A program made the position numbers and the translations under genes. DNA of 64,000 nucleotides from Shewanella metallivivens (GTDB lineage Bacteria > Pseudomonadota > Gammaproteobacteria > Enterobacterales > Shewanellaceae), in contig NZ_JAQQPZ010000013.1 in assembly GCF_028750675.1 (NCBI RefSeq), forward strand, positions 320,392 to 384,391, given 5' to 3'. The notes under the pieces were generated by a model. The model was given only the letters and a program-made list of their open reading frames with translations, was not told where the DNA came from and searched no databases. Below are positions 27,189 to 38,597 of the stretch, one piece after another (the first letter of the stretch is position 1; every line of letters begins with the position of its first letter).

Positions 27189-28678
27189 TACATCATCACC
27201 ACATCATATTTGCTTTGAATGTATAAAGGTTCGTTTTGTAGTCGAATACGCTTGCCAATATACACTTCGAGCTCGGCTAATAAATGCGATTCGTCACCAC
27301 TAAGACTCATGTAAACCGCGGGTGAACAATACAGTAAAAACTCATCGGCTTTATAAGCTCGGTTTAAGCGAATAATCTCACGAAAGATTTCATATGACAC
27401 GGTTTCAATGGTTTTCATGGTACCAGTGCCTTGGCATGACGGACATTCACCACACACCACATGCTCAAGACTTTCACGGGTACGTTTGCGGGTCATTTCG
27501 ACTAAACCTAGCCCCGAAAATCCACTCACGCTAGTTTTCACGCGATCAAGTGCCAGTGCAGCAGTTAAACTCTCTAGTACTCGCGTCTTATGTTCATTGT
27601 TGAGCATATCGATAAAGTCAATAATGATAATACCGCCGAGGTTACGTAAACGCAGTTGGCGGGCAATCGCTTGAGTTGCTTCAAGATTGGTATTAAAGAT
27701 GGTCTCTTCTAAATTGCGATGGCCAACAAAGGCGCCGGTATTAATGTCCACGGTTGTCATCGCTTCCGTTTGATCAATAATTAAATAACCACCCGATTTA
27801 AGCTCAACTTTACGCCCTAAAGCGCGCTGCACTTCGTTTTCGACATCGTACAATTCAAAAATGGGGGCTGGGCCAGCGTAGTGCTCAATTTTGTCCGCAA
27901 TCTCAGGCATAAATTCTTGGGCGAACTGTTGTAGCTCGGCATATGTCCTGCGAGAATCAACTTGAATATGGTCAAGTTCAGTGCCCACAAAATCACGAAT
28001 AATCCGCACGGGTAAGGCAAGGTCTTGATACAAGAGTGTGGCGCCTTTGCGTTTACGGCGTTCACTGACTTTAGCCCACACTCGGCGTAAAAAAGCCGCG
28101 TCTTGCGCAAGCTCCTCTTCACCAATATTTTCTGCTGCGGTGCGGATAATAAACCCGCCATCATCATCAACATAGGGCAAGGTGATGTTTTTAAGGCGTT
28201 GACGCTCTTCTTCAAGCTCAATACGTTGTGATACCCCAACATGGCTTGAGCCCGGCATGAAGACTAAATAACGCGATGGCAAAGTTATGTCAGTGGTGAG
28301 GCGTGCACCTTTGGTGCCAAGAGGATCTTTAACCACTTGCACCATAATGTCCTGGCCTTGACGCACGAGTTCGGCAATGTCGCGCACGACGAAATTGCCT
28401 TTTTCAACATCGGCAACGCATTCGGTATGGGGGACAATATCGGAAGCATGTAAAAAAGCGGCTTTGTCTAAACCAATATCCACAAAGGCGGCTTGCATAC
28501 CTGGCAGTACACGGCTGATTTTACCTTTATAAATATTACCCACCAAACCACGCTTCATGCGGCGTTCAATGTGAACTTCTTGCAAAACACCATGCTCAAC
28601 TAATGCTACACGCGCTTCGGTTGGTGTGACATTAATCAGTAACTCAGTGCCTTTTTTACGCTGTGCTTTTATATTCAT
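27188..28678 (-). CDS. rng: Ribonuclease G
   Basis: A 496-residue endoribonuclease that matures the 16S rRNA 5' end and degrades selected mRNAs. It begins with the family sequence TELLINVTPTEARVAL, then an S1 RNA-binding domain (about 38-120), then the RNase E/G catalytic domain with DFIDM (metal-binding Asp residues) and the zinc-link cysteines in CGECPSCQGTG (about 404-417). The length matches RNase G (E. coli 489) and not RNase E, which has a long C-terminal scaffold. It lies between maf and yhdP in the conserved mre block. Confidence 0.97.
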   Translation of the reverse strand: MNIKAQRKKGTELLINVTPTEARVALVEHGVLQEVHIERRMKRGLVGNIYKGKISRVLPGMQAAFVDIGLDKAAFLHASDIVPHTECVADVEKGNFVVRDIAELVRQGQDIMVQVVKDPLGTKGARLTTDITLPSRYLVFMPGSSHVGVSQRIELEEERQRLKNITLPYVDDDGGFIIRTAAENIGEEELAQDAAFLRRVWAKVSERRKRKGATLLYQDLALPVRIIRDFVGTELDHIQVDSRRTYAELQQFAQEFMPEIADKIEHYAGPAPIFELYDVENEVQRALGRKVELKSGGYLIIDQTEAMTTVDINTGAFVGHRNLEETIFNTNLEATQAIARQLRLRNLGGIIIIDFIDMLNNEHKTRVLESLTAALALDRVKTSVSGFSGLGLVEMTRKRTRESLEHVVCGECPSCQGTGTMKTIETVSYEIFREIIRLNRAYKADEFLLYCSPAVYMSLSGDESHLLAELEVYIGKRIRLQNEPLYIQSKYDVVMM

Positions 28679-28769
28679 ACCGTTCTAGGCCGCCTGTTAT
28701 TCAGGTCATGCTCCAATCGTAATGTTGACAGCACTGAAGCCACCGTATGAAAACCGATTAAAGCAAAAG

Positions 28770-29357
28770 TTAATTGTGCTGCATCATGCAGGCTAATAAT
28801 TCTCGTGTTTCAACTAACGGTAAGCCCACCACTGCAGAATAACTGCCAGCAATAGACTTAACAAAACTGCCACCCAATGCTTGAATACCATAAGCACCGG
28901 CTTTGTCCATGGGTTCACCAGAAGCAATATAAGCATCAATGTCGGCGGCTGATAACTCACAAAAGCTGACTTGCGTGATGCAAAAACGCGTCAATGTTTG
29001 CTTGCCATCAGTGAGTGCAACCGCGGTCATCACTTCATGAGTTTGCCCTGAGAGTAATGACAGCATGCGCTTGGCATCCTCGGCATTTACAGGTTTGCCC
29101 AATATCACGCCATTGAGTACCACTATGGTATCTGAACCTAACACTTTTGCATGGCTAAATTGTTGGCTTAGCCGTAAACCTGCTTGGGCTTTTTCGACGG
29201 CCAAACGACACACATAATCTGCAGCTTGCTCATCTGTTTGCGGGGTTTCATCGATATCAGGCGCAACAAGTTCGAAGTTAAACCCGGTATAACTAAAGCC
29301 GGCTTGTGCCAGTAGTTCTTTTCTTCTTGGCGAGGTTGAAGCCAGTACCCACGTCAT
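28770..29357 (-). CDS. maf: Maf/YhdE-type dTTP/UTP pyrophosphatase
   Basis: A 195-residue house-cleaning nucleotide pyrophosphatase. The Maf signature SxSPRRxEL is at residues 7-15, and the acidic catalytic region is in [18 protein letters not shown]. Position between mreD and rng identifies it as the YhdE ortholog, which hydrolyses dTTP, UTP and modified forms; YceF-type relatives prefer m7GTP. It was formerly called septum formation inhibitor. Confidence 0.96.
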   Translation of the reverse strand: MTWVLASTSPRRKELLAQAGFSYTGFNFELVAPDIDETPQTDEQAADYVCRLAVEKAQAGLRLSQQFSHAKVLGSDTIVVLNGVILGKPVNAEDAKRMLSLLSGQTHEVMTAVALTDGKQTLTRFCITQVSFCELSAADIDAYIASGEPMDKAGAYGIQALGGSFVKSIAGSYSAVVGLPLVETRELLACMMQHN

Positions 29358-29403
29358 GTGTATTCACTCTATTTAAGGTTATTAAGTCGGGAAGTAAACC
29401 TAA

Positions 29404-29895
29404 TTAACGTACTTTATATCGACGGCGCATATTGCGTAAAATCCAAAATACCCACCACCAAATAAATAAGCTCGAAATGGCCGGTAAAAACATGGAGAAA
29501 TCAAACGGTGTTGCTCCCACCACCACAAATTGAACCCAAAATATCAATGCGTGATAGATACAAATCAATCCCGCTATCACTAATGACTGTTGCCAGCGCG
29601 GATAGTTGCGCAAGCGTTGACATAATAATACGACAATATAAATCACCAGCGACAACGCTAATGAGCGAATACCGAGGGTCGCACCAAGTAACACATCAAG
29701 CAACACACCCAATATCCACGCAGTTAAAATACTGTAGCGATGGGGTAATGCCATGGCCCAATACACCAACACCATTAACAGCCAATCTGGGCGCCATGCC
29801 TCGACCATAGTCGGTAATGGCATGATTTGGAACATCATTCCGATAAAAAGTGTCAGCCATACCACTAAGCGGCCATTGGCGATGTGTGCACTCAT
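29404..29895 (-). CDS. mreD: Rod-shape determining protein MreD
   Basis: A 163-residue inner-membrane protein with five predicted helices, ending in the basic tail RNMRRRYKVR. It is part of the elongasome with MreB, MreC, RodA and PBP2. Its start overlaps the mreC end by four bases. Identified by position and membrane pattern. Confidence 0.95.
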   Translation of the reverse strand: MSAHIANGRLVVWLTLFIGMMFQIMPLPTMVEAWRPDWLLMVLVYWAMALPHRYSILTAWILGVLLDVLLGATLGIRSLALSLVIYIVVLLCQRLRNYPRWQQSLVIAGLICIYHALIFWVQFVVVGATPFDFSMFLPAISSLFIWWWVFWILRNMRRRYKVR

Positions 29896-30899
29896 TGGCT
29901 CACCTCATTGCTATTTGACTGAGTCGCGGGCGGAGTCACTGCTTGATTCACATTTTGTGTGGTTGGGTTATCAGCACCCGTGGTCGCGGGTGTGGTATTA
30001 CCTTGTATAGCTTGAGATTGTGGCGCGCCATTACCTGATGTTTCGGCCGGTACACCGACTAAATCAGCAGGTAATGTGAAGGGTTTTGTTTCATCAGGCC
30101 AAATCAATAACACATAACGAATACGGTCCAATGCCGCTAATGGCTGAGCGTTTATCACCGCGTAGCTTTGACCGTCATCACGAGATACGCTTATTACCCG
30201 GGCCACTGGGTAGCCTTCAGGAAAGCGATTACCCAAACCAGAGGTCACTAATAAATCACCGGCAATAATGTCGGTGCTTTTTGCCACATGGCGAAGCTCT
30301 ATTTGATCAATATCACCTGTACCATTAGCAATTGCCCGTACATCATTACGCGTCACTCGCACCGGAATGCCATGGGTGCTGTCTGAGACCATCAACACAC
30401 GGCTAGTAAACTCGCTCACCTCGATGACTTGACCAACAACGCCCTGGGCATCAACCACCGGTTGACCAACATAAACACCGGTTTGCGAGCCATGGTTTAG
30501 CACCACAAATTGACGAAATGGATCGCTAGCAACCTCCATGACTTCTGCCACCACTTTACGGGAATCCATATGCACAGGAGAGCCGAGTAATGCGCGTAGA
30601 CGTTCATTTTCTTGGCGCACATGCTCAAAGCGCTGTAAACGCTCTGACATTACCAATTGTTGACGAAGCAGCTCTTTGTTTTGCACCTCAAGCATATTAC
30701 GTGTGGCAAATGCTTCAGCTGACCAGTCTAATATGACACCGGGGACATTAGCTAAATACTGTAGAGGGCTTAATACAGAAGAGAGTGATTGGCGGATGGG
30801 ATCGAGGCGATCATTAGCGACAAGCAAAGCCACCGACAATAAAATTGCCAGTGTCAGTCTAAATTGATTAGAGACGCCACGAACGAAAATTGGTTTCAT
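29892..30899 (-). CDS. mreC: Rod-shape determining protein MreC
   Basis: 335 residues. One N-terminal membrane helix (about 12-32), a coiled coil (about 70-105, LRQQLVMSERLQRFEHVRQE), and a periplasmic double beta-barrel domain (about 110-275, VVLNHGSQTGVYVGQPVVDA). It links MreB filaments to the PBP2-RodA synthase. The last 55 or so residues are a Thr/Gln/Pro/Asn-rich tail beyond the conserved domain. Confidence 0.96.
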   Translation of the reverse strand: MKPIFVRGVSNQFRLTLAILLSVALLVANDRLDPIRQSLSSVLSPLQYLANVPGVILDWSAEAFATRNMLEVQNKELLRQQLVMSERLQRFEHVRQENERLRALLGSPVHMDSRKVVAEVMEVASDPFRQFVVLNHGSQTGVYVGQPVVDAQGVVGQVIEVSEFTSRVLMVSDSTHGIPVRVTRNDVRAIANGTGDIDQIELRHVAKSTDIIAGDLLVTSGLGNRFPEGYPVARVISVSRDDGQSYAVINAQPLAALDRIRYVLLIWPDETKPFTLPADLVGVPAETSGNGAPQSQAIQGNTTPATTGADNPTTQNVNQAVTPPATQSNSNEVSQ

Positions 30900-30960
30900 A
30901 AATTGTGCGCGGCTTTATTGGCGCATTTGCTGAGTAATAAAGCCGCATTGCAGTTAATCA

Positions 30961-32013
<1,053 letters not shown>

Positions 32014-32172
32014 TCAGGCCTGTATTCTGTGGAGTCAGAAGAAAGAAAAATCAGCTAACTTTATCAATGACACCCCTATTCTACAAGACCGAACAGGTTA
32101 ACAATTGCTAATCTGGCGTTTTTTTTTACAAAAGCCTGTAAAAAAACACGAAACGGACAAATTTAATCCTAA

Positions 32173-32193
32173 AAAGCGCAAAACTGACGCTTT
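32173..32193 (-). terminator. Weak terminator after mshQ
   Basis: AAAGCG (32173-32178) / CGCTTT (32188-32193) with a 9-nt loop and a short T-run on the minus strand. A second T/A-only hairpin (32121-32146) follows. Together they probably end the pilin operon before the mreB promoter. Confidence 0.5.
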
Positions 32194-32203
32194 ATTATGC
32201 GGT

Positions 32204-35200
32204 TTATTGCCCGACCTCACGCCAGTAAATGATCCGATCATGGCCTCGGTAGCGACCGAAAAAAGCGCTCGCTCTTGGGGGATACAATACACTTGGACTT
32301 GTATCGTCCCAATTCCAATACCACTTGAGCCAATCGTCGACTTGCAATGGTGCTGTCACTTGACCACGATATGCATCAGAACCTGTGTTTTGCCATAATA
32401 AAGTGAGTTGACCACCACTCACCGTAGTGCCGCCATCACTGCGAATGACCGTTTGGTTTGACGCCAATACAGGATCATAGGCTTCAGTGCCATCAAGTGG
32501 ATCGACAACTTGGCTGCAACTGTCATTAATGTTGGTTATCCACCCTGTTCCATTCCAATATTGTGCATACGTTGGCATGCGTAATATTTCGGTTTCGGGG
32601 CCAAAGGTATTGTCCATAACAATTCGGCCATGACGAAAATCTTGTGTCGATATCTGTTTTGCATTGCAAGAGCTGCTGTCGGCACAAATATCACTACTAT
32701 CTGCGCGCATGTCAGGTGCGTGAATAAATGAAATAGCGGTGTCGTTATCATCAACCTGCACACCAATATCTAATTGACCAAAAGGCCCATCGACGCCCGG
32801 CGCAAGGGTACGGCTCAAACCCGCTTGATACGTTATGCCCACACTTGCTTCACCTAAACTCCACGAACTCGCATCAATAGGTAGAGCACTTAAGCGGCTA
32901 CTTAAATCAACGCCATCATTAAGATTTTCTCCAACTAAACTGGCTGTCGCTTTAGCAAAAGTACCCTGATAGTTTTGGGTAATATTGTCAGCAGTATTGT
33001 AAGCAGTTAAGGTCAGCGTTAAATCAAAGGGTTGATCCATATAGGTAAAAACACCACAGCTTGGCAACACACTGGAGCTAGTAACCGCAAAACTGGCCGG
33101 CACAAAGCGGCCGATATTGGCTGATTCAGCAAGCGGTATATCGTAAAAACTGGATCCTAAATATGGACTTGGAGGATTGGCGGTAAATGTAAATACACCC
33201 ACTTCGGTCACCGATTGAGTCACCGTATTGCTGTTGGTCGTTTGCGCAACATGATTGTATTTTGTAGTACCAACATCGCCTAATATACCGCCTGATGGCG
33301 CCACCAATTGATGCCCTAAAACAATGTCATCCTGGGCATAATTGGGCGTATTGATGTTATCGCAATAATCAGTATCGGAGTCAGACTCCCAAGCTTTACC
33401 TTGAATATTTAAATCAAACGACTCGCCGGCTTTTTTGTATACATCACAACTGCTATTACCTGCAGAGCACTCTGCAACGCTGTCTTTAGGTGTGATACAT
33501 AACCCAACAGGAAAGCTCACAAATGAGTCTGAACCCAGCATCACCAACCCGGCTTCATCGCCAGTTCCGGTATATTGAGCATCGAGTTGCATATTGCCTG
33601 CATCGGGGTAGTTAACATCAATATTTGCCGTGCCAGTGGCATCAAAATCTAACGCTATTGATGTGGCCGCCGAGCTTTGCTTACCCACGGTCGTGTCGTT
33701 AACAGTAACAGATTGGCCATTGACCGGCGATGTAGGCGCCAGATAAGTACTCCAAAAGCTAACGCTTTTAGTTGTGTCTGCAAATGTTGGTACACATTCT
33801 AAGGTTTCATCTGAAGTTTTAACCGCACTGATTGAAATATTACCCGTAGGTTTGTTTGCTAGCTTGTCTGGCACATCAAAAATAAAGCCGCTGTCGGCAA
33901 AGACTAAATCACAGTTTGCAGCCGTTGCTGAGCTACCATTAATACGGCAAAGCGTCTCACTAAATGCTTTGGTACTTGGCGTTGAGCCTGAAACACCCAA
34001 TGTTACCGTGCCAACCGTGTTATGCCTTAATTGTAAATCTGCTTTTTCCCCGCCAGAGAATGTCACAACATTACCACCAATCCATCCGCCATTAGCCACA
34101 CTTGCTGGCGTTAGCGTTGCGGTAACACTGTCATTAACCGTCTCTGTACACTCTGCATTAGCACAAGCTTTAATGGATAACGTTTTAGGAGTACAGGTTA
34201 ACCCTGTCCCTGAATACGAATACTCAAAGTGATCAATTTGCACACCGATGGGGCTTGAATTTAATGCACATATTTCAACATTGTCAATTTCATGAATATT
34301 CGTTGCCCCGCCAGTAGAGCCTGTCAATGACAATAAAAAATTCTCAGGTAAAGCAGCTTGGCTTGCGTAAGAGGCGGCATCAAATTCAGAAATAATTTCA
34401 ACATAGCCATCACCAGTATCACGCTCAACTTTTACTAGCGATTGACTGGCAACTTGCGAATCGACGGTAATACGATAACGGTGGGCAGGAGAGGTATTAT
34501 TGTCATCAACGGTTGGCGATAAACAACTGCCACTCGTATTAGTCGTACCATTGCTGCAGGTACCACGTAAATAAGGATAACCAGAAGTACCAGAGCCTGA
34601 GCCTCTAATGGCAACAGACTGTTGACGACGCCCAGGGCCACCCGAGCCACCTTCTCTAGAAAAGTTACCGTATTCGTCAATACCAAAACCTAACCAGCCA
34701 CCTGCAAAACCATCTTGATTTGAGCGAGCACCATAACCTAACGGCCCGCCATAAGCGCCTGCTTGAGGGGTAATAGTGCTATCTGACAACACAAAAGCAA
34801 TACCATCGGCACCGCTACCGTTATAAGCATAATGATCAAATTCTATGGTGACGAAATTGTCGGTTGCAGGAAATAGCCGTTGGAAAGTAGATGACGTGGC
34901 TTGATTTGTTACCGCTTGAGTCACTTGTAAGCGATTACTCACAATGGATGGCGTAAAGTTGCCTCGACTATTGGAAACAACCCAATCATCACCAAGGTCT
35001 GTGCGGTCAAAATTATCCGTAAAACATTGGAATACCGGCTCAACATTTTCAAAAGCAACAAAGCTGTAATTTTCCCAACGATGTTTACGATCATTATCTT
35101 TATAAGTATCTTCATCAACGACCATACTTACCGTGTCGTTAGTGAGCTTACAACGGCGGAGCCAGCCGCCATCACCACCTAAGCGACTATTCTTACCTGC

Positions 35201-36811
35201 AACTAATGTGGGGGTGTCAGTAAAGCCTTCTAACGTTGTGGTGATTCCGCATTGATATTCAATATCTTTGGTGCCACTGGCGGTAAACGTTTGCGCTTGG
35301 CCAAAATGATAATTTGTTTCAACACCATTCAATATCATGGTACCGCTTGCCGAGGTTAACGATAAATAGCCAATGGTTTCATTTGCAATTTGGCTATTAT
35401 TTAAACCTCCCGGCAGGCATTGTTCATTATTTCTATCGTAAACTTCAGACGTATCTATCCCAAGTTGAATCCCAGAACTCGTGGTCTCTGATGTACTGGT
35501 AAACCAACACTTATTATTTTGCGTTTGTATTTGGTTTAACACCACGTTTTGAGTTGAGGGCAAAGTCACTGGTGTATAAGGATCGCTAGAGCCAAAGATG
35601 GCTTGATCATAATCAACCGAACCAGCAATTAATGTGATGTCGTCGGTTAGATCATATGTACCCGCAGTCACCGCTATCCAATGCACCTCTGGCATATTCT
35701 CGGACGCAACATAACGATTATTAGTGGATGTAGGCTCGTTTTGTGACCAAGTGAAACCTTGTGCCGATACACTCTCAAGGAATACTGATGCGGGGCCATC
35801 ACTGTTATCGTCTTCGATGGTCGGCATTAAGAAAATTAACGGGGTGACATCATCAGGAAAAGCACTGTCAAACGTGATGCTAGTGGCCGTAGCTTTACCG
35901 TATTGAATATGGAATTCCGGCTGTGGTGTATCAATTGTGCAATCTGGCACGACATCAATTAGATTACCAGTATCAGCAAACGCCACTGACGAGCTGCCAT
36001 TTAAAATAATATCTTGCCCTGTCACTGAACCTGTAATTTTTGCGGACCCATTTATGGTGACAGTATCTTCTGACACAACATAAGCATTTAAACTGGCACC
36101 GCCTTGAATTTCAAATTTTCCATATACATAAAATAATAATTTTTCAGGTGAACTTGCTAAGGTTAAATTTCTTTGGAGATAATCATTCTTAATAAAGAAT
36201 GATACCGTTCCTGTATCAGGAAAAATCAAATCGACACCGTTATTAATGTCCATTGTTTCAATCCAGTACTGACCGGCAGAAAATTCAATCGTACCTGAAG
36301 TCGCTGATAGGTTTTTTATTTTATATTTACCATTATCGGTCGTAAAAATAATCTTTTTATCGCTACCATTGGCGACTGATACATTATTGTATTCTCCCTC
36401 TGGTACATTGACCGTTTCATTACCGTAAACAGGAGGACCCAAATCAACAGAACTGCTTGATTGACATTGGGCAAAATCAATCCGTGAAGGTGGTAATTCA
36501 GCCAGTGTACCACCATCTCGACACGTCCTAGAGGTACCATTAGCACGTATGCATGAATTAAAAGAACTATCTCCGCCTTGCGTATAATTATCTGTCGGTA
36601 ATTTACCGTTACTTGGCGCATTTATAATGGTGGCTGTATTTAAATAAATCGTGCCAGTCGTATTAACGTTATTTACGCCGGCTTTAAATGTGTCACTCCA
36701 ATCGGCTAATGCTGCTGATACTGGTACAATGAAACACATACAAGCAAATGTAAAAATTTTTAAAAAATTAATTAATTTTGAATTTTTAGAAAATCTTGTT
36801 TTAATTCCCAC
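32204..36811 (-). CDS. mshQ: MSHA biogenesis protein MshQ with a lectin-like region
   Basis: A very large (1535 residues) secreted protein and last gene of the pilin operon. The GTG start overlaps mshP and has GGAGG nine bases upstream. After a signal peptide (about 1-37) comes a beta-helix-like, Asn/Ser-rich region with NGSAKITGSVTGQDIILNGS. A segment at about 590-760 resembles an L-type lectin or concanavalin-like fold (FDRTDLGDDWVVS, FDHYAYNGSGADGIAFVLSD, GGWLGFGIDEYGNF). The C-terminal half is the DUF6701 domain typical of MshQ, rich in Cys. MshQ is associated with MSHA loci but its role is not settled. The lectin-like part suggests glycan or surface binding, possibly at the pilus tip; this is inference. 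Confidence 0.9.
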   Translation of the reverse strand: MGIKTRFSKNSKLINFLKIFTFACMCFIVPVSAALADWSDTFKAGVNNVNTTGTIYLNTATIINAPSNGKLPTDNYTQGGDSSFNSCIRANGTSRTCRDGGTLAELPPSRIDFAQCQSSSSVDLGPPVYGNETVNVPEGEYNNVSVANGSDKKIIFTTDNGKYKIKNLSATSGTIEFSAGQYWIETMDINNGVDLIFPDTGTVSFFIKNDYLQRNLTLASSPEKLLFYVYGKFEIQGGASLNAYVVSEDTVTINGSAKITGSVTGQDIILNGSSSVAFADTGNLIDVVPDCTIDTPQPEFHIQYGKATATSITFDSAFPDDVTPLIFLMPTIEDDNSDGPASVFLESVSAQGFTWSQNEPTSTNNRYVASENMPEVHWIAVTAGTYDLTDDITLIAGSVDYDQAIFGSSDPYTPVTLPSTQNVVLNQIQTQNNKCWFTSTSETTSSGIQLGIDTSEVYDRNNEQCLPGGLNNSQIANETIGYLSLTSASGTMILNGVETNYHFGQAQTFTASGTKDIEYQCGITTTLEGFTDTPTLVAGKNSRLGGDGGWLRRCKLTNDTVSMVVDEDTYKDNDRKHRWENYSFVAFENVEPVFQCFTDNFDRTDLGDDWVVSNSRGNFTPSIVSNRLQVTQAVTNQATSSTFQRLFPATDNFVTIEFDHYAYNGSGADGIAFVLSDSTITPQAGAYGGPLGYGARSNQDGFAGGWLGFGIDEYGNFSREGGSGGPGRRQQSVAIRGSGSGTSGYPYLRGTCSNGTTNTSGSCLSPTVDDNNTSPAHRYRITVDSQVASQSLVKVERDTGDGYVEIISEFDAASYASQAALPENFLLSLTGSTGGATNIHEIDNVEICALNSSPIGVQIDHFEYSYSGTGLTCTPKTLSIKACANAECTETVNDSVTATLTPASVANGGWIGGNVVTFSGGEKADLQLRHNTVGTVTLGVSGSTPSTKAFSETLCRINGSSATAANCDLVFADSGFIFDVPDKLANKPTGNISISAVKTSDETLECVPTFADTTKSVSFWSTYLAPTSPVNGQSVTVNDTTVGKQSSAATSIALDFDATGTANIDVNYPDAGNMQLDAQYTGTGDEAGLVMLGSDSFVSFPVGLCITPKDSVAECSAGNSSCDVYKKAGESFDLNIQGKAWESDSDTDYCDNINTPNYAQDDIVLGHQLVAPSGGILGDVGTTKYNHVAQTTNSNTVTQSVTEVGVFTFTANPPSPYLGSSFYDIPLAESANIGRFVPASFAVTSSSVLPSCGVFTYMDQPFDLTLTLTAYNTADNITQNYQGTFAKATASLVGENLNDGVDLSSRLSALPIDASSWSLGEASVGITYQAGLSRTLAPGVDGPFGQLDIGVQVDDNDTAISFIHAPDMRADSSDICADSSSCNAKQISTQDFRHGRIVMDNTFGPETEILRMPTYAQYWNGTGWITNINDSCSQVVDPLDGTEAYDPVLASNQTVIRSDGGTTVSGGQLTLLWQNTGSDAYRGQVTAPLQVDDWLKWYWNWDDTSPSVLYPPRASAFFGRYRGHDRIIYWREVGQ

Positions 36812-37256
36812 GTGCTTCGACCTCCACTTGGCGACTCACTCGTAAACACGTTGAACTACTCGAGTCTCCAGCACAATCCCCCGTTTCGCATACCGCTAAA
36901 CTATTAATTCTATATTGAGTCACACCACTGACACTGGCAGTATTACAGTTAATGCTCACGCTACAACGATGAAATCCCACCGCGTTACTCGGTGGCGTCC
37001 AAGTTGAAGCCACATCGCTACACGTTGCAGCACTGCCATCGAGCGGAAATAGCTGTGCTAAAGCGGCATCTGCGCCACTGTTAGCACTAAACAATGCCCG
37101 AGTGCCCCACACTTCCATATTCACCGACTCATCAGCATCGCCAACGATGCGGATTAAACTGGCTGCAATAACAAACATCACCGTAATCACAAAAATACCG
37201 ATGATTAATGCGCTGCCGCGTTGAGAATGTTGAGCTAACGGATACTTAGGGAACAT
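36801..37256 (-). CDS. mshP: MSHA biogenesis protein MshP
   Basis: 151 residues with one N-terminal membrane helix after a short basic leader (QRGSALIIGIFVITVMFVIA), as in PilX-type minor pilin components, which keep the helix but a less typical cleavage site. Cys residues in the C-terminal half suggest a disulfide-stabilised head. It overlaps mshO by 11 bp and mshQ by 11 bp, so it is part of a tightly coupled operon. Confidence 0.9.
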   Translation of the reverse strand: MFPKYPLAQHSQRGSALIIGIFVITVMFVIAASLIRIVGDADESVNMEVWGTRALFSANSGADAALAQLFPLDGSAATCSDVASTWTPPSNAVGFHRCSVSINCNTASVSGVTQYRINSLAVCETGDCAGDSSSSTCLRVSRQVEVEARGN

Positions 37257-38073
37257 TCATCACCTGCACTTGATGTTGATATTGAAACGTCTCACCATTA
37301 ACCGCAAACAGTGGCTGTAAATGCACAATGGCGTTAGTCACTAAGGTCGCCGGTGTTAAAATAATTGCAGGATTGGTACTTAAGTTATTCGCTACATTTT
37401 GGGCCATTAACACCCCTGCGCCCATTGTTGTTGGCGTGGGTTGAGTGGCCTGATAACCATAGTTTTGATAAAGCCGCAATTCAACCGAACTCGCAGAGGT
37501 AACAAAGCAATAGCTTAACGGGCTATCGGCAACATATAAACGCATTAATGGTGAAGCTTCAGTAAATCGCACCGATTGGGTTAAGGTAATGGTTAGTAAG
37601 TCGCTCGCTTCAGCCACACTTTGCACAGTAAATCGTTTTGCCGTTGTTCCTTGAGGGTTATACACCTCAGCATTGGTTAACGGATAAATCAACGTCGACT
37701 GCCCCGCACTAATCGGCCTAATGCTTTTGATCGCGGTAAGGCTATTGCGCGCAGTCTCAGGTACAAATGGCGCGTCAAGGTATGAGGTACTGGCTGCAAT
37801 TGGCAGTAATTCAATACATTGATAACTGCCATCTGTGGCAGTGAGCACTCGGATACTGTTAGGCACTGCACGACGAATGTCTCTGGTCATACGCTCTATT
37901 CCAAAGCGGCTCTGACTCAACACCTGATCGACCGCACTGGATTCAACAAAAATACGGGTGCCAAAAATCACAAAACTGCTGACACCAACAATCACAATGC
38001 CCAAAATCAAAATCACAGTCACCATTTCGATTAAGGTAAATCCAGCTGCTTTGACTTGAGAATATCGCGCCAT
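37246..38073 (-). CDS. mshO: MSHA minor pilin MshO
   Basis: 275 residues. The type IV prepilin motif is AGFTLIEMVTVILILGIVIV, with cleavage after Gly by the prepilin peptidase and Glu at mature position 5. A larger globular domain follows. It resembles PilW/GspJ-type minor pilins that prime pilus assembly. The start codon shares a base with the mshD stop (TAATG). Confidence 0.92.
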   Translation of the reverse strand: MARYSQVKAAGFTLIEMVTVILILGIVIVGVSSFVIFGTRIFVESSAVDQVLSQSRFGIERMTRDIRRAVPNSIRVLTATDGSYQCIELLPIAASTSYLDAPFVPETARNSLTAIKSIRPISAGQSTLIYPLTNAEVYNPQGTTAKRFTVQSVAEASDLLTITLTQSVRFTEASPLMRLYVADSPLSYCFVTSASSVELRLYQNYGYQATQPTPTTMGAGVLMAQNVANNLSTNPAIILTPATLVTNAIVHLQPLFAVNGETFQYQHQVQVMNVP

Positions 38074-38597
38074 TAGTAATTACTCCTTACCGTTTGGTAA
38101 GTAATCACTTCATTGCTGGGTGTAGTGACATCTACAGTAATCAGTTTTTCGGCTTGCGTGGTATCAAGGTAACTCACCGTAACAGCTAATTTAAAGCCGG
38201 AGTAAGCCTGTGCATAGGTTTGGCTTGAGTCGAGCATATTGCTGGTTTCATTCAGCCCGTGGTAATCATCAACATCATTAAACGCATCCCGGCTTTCACC
38301 GTCGTTACCCATTGATGTCGAACATGTTAACCCTGCACCTGAATTACAGGCTGGTACACCGCCATTGGCATTAGTGTTTTGATCATAACGTTTGCCCCAA
38401 ATCTCATTCATTACCGAATGAGCAAGCTCTGCCGATCTAACTCGTTGTAACGTAGCCGACGCTTTATCTGCTTGGGGGAATAGCATGCTGGTCAACATAA
38501 CGATTGCAACACCAATGACCATCATGCCAATCACTAATTCGATTAAGGTAAAACCCTTAGTGTGTAGAGTGTGCTGAAGTTGAAGCTTATTGAGCAT
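38073..38597 (-). CDS. mshD: MSHA minor pilin MshD
   Basis: 174 residues with prepilin motif [16 protein letters not shown] and a small globular domain containing two Cys close together (PACNSGAGLTCS), probably disulfide-linked. It is of PilV/GspI type. It overlaps mshC by 11 bp and mshO by one base. Confidence 0.92.
   Translation of the reverse strand: MLNKLQLQHTLHTKGFTLIELVIGMMVIGVAIVMLTSMLFPQADKASATLQRVRSAELAHSVMNEIWGKRYDQNTNANGGVPACNSGAGLTCSTSMGNDGESRDAFNDVDDYHGLNETSNMLDSSQTYAQAYSGFKLAVTVSYLDTTQAEKLITVDVTTPSNEVITYQTVRSNY

Noticed and set aside
32121..32146. T8/A8 hairpin between mreB and mshQ as a strong bidirectional terminator
   Set aside because: The stem is nearly all A-T pairs with only two or so stronger pairs, so by itself it is weak; mentioned only as support for the adjacent hairpin.
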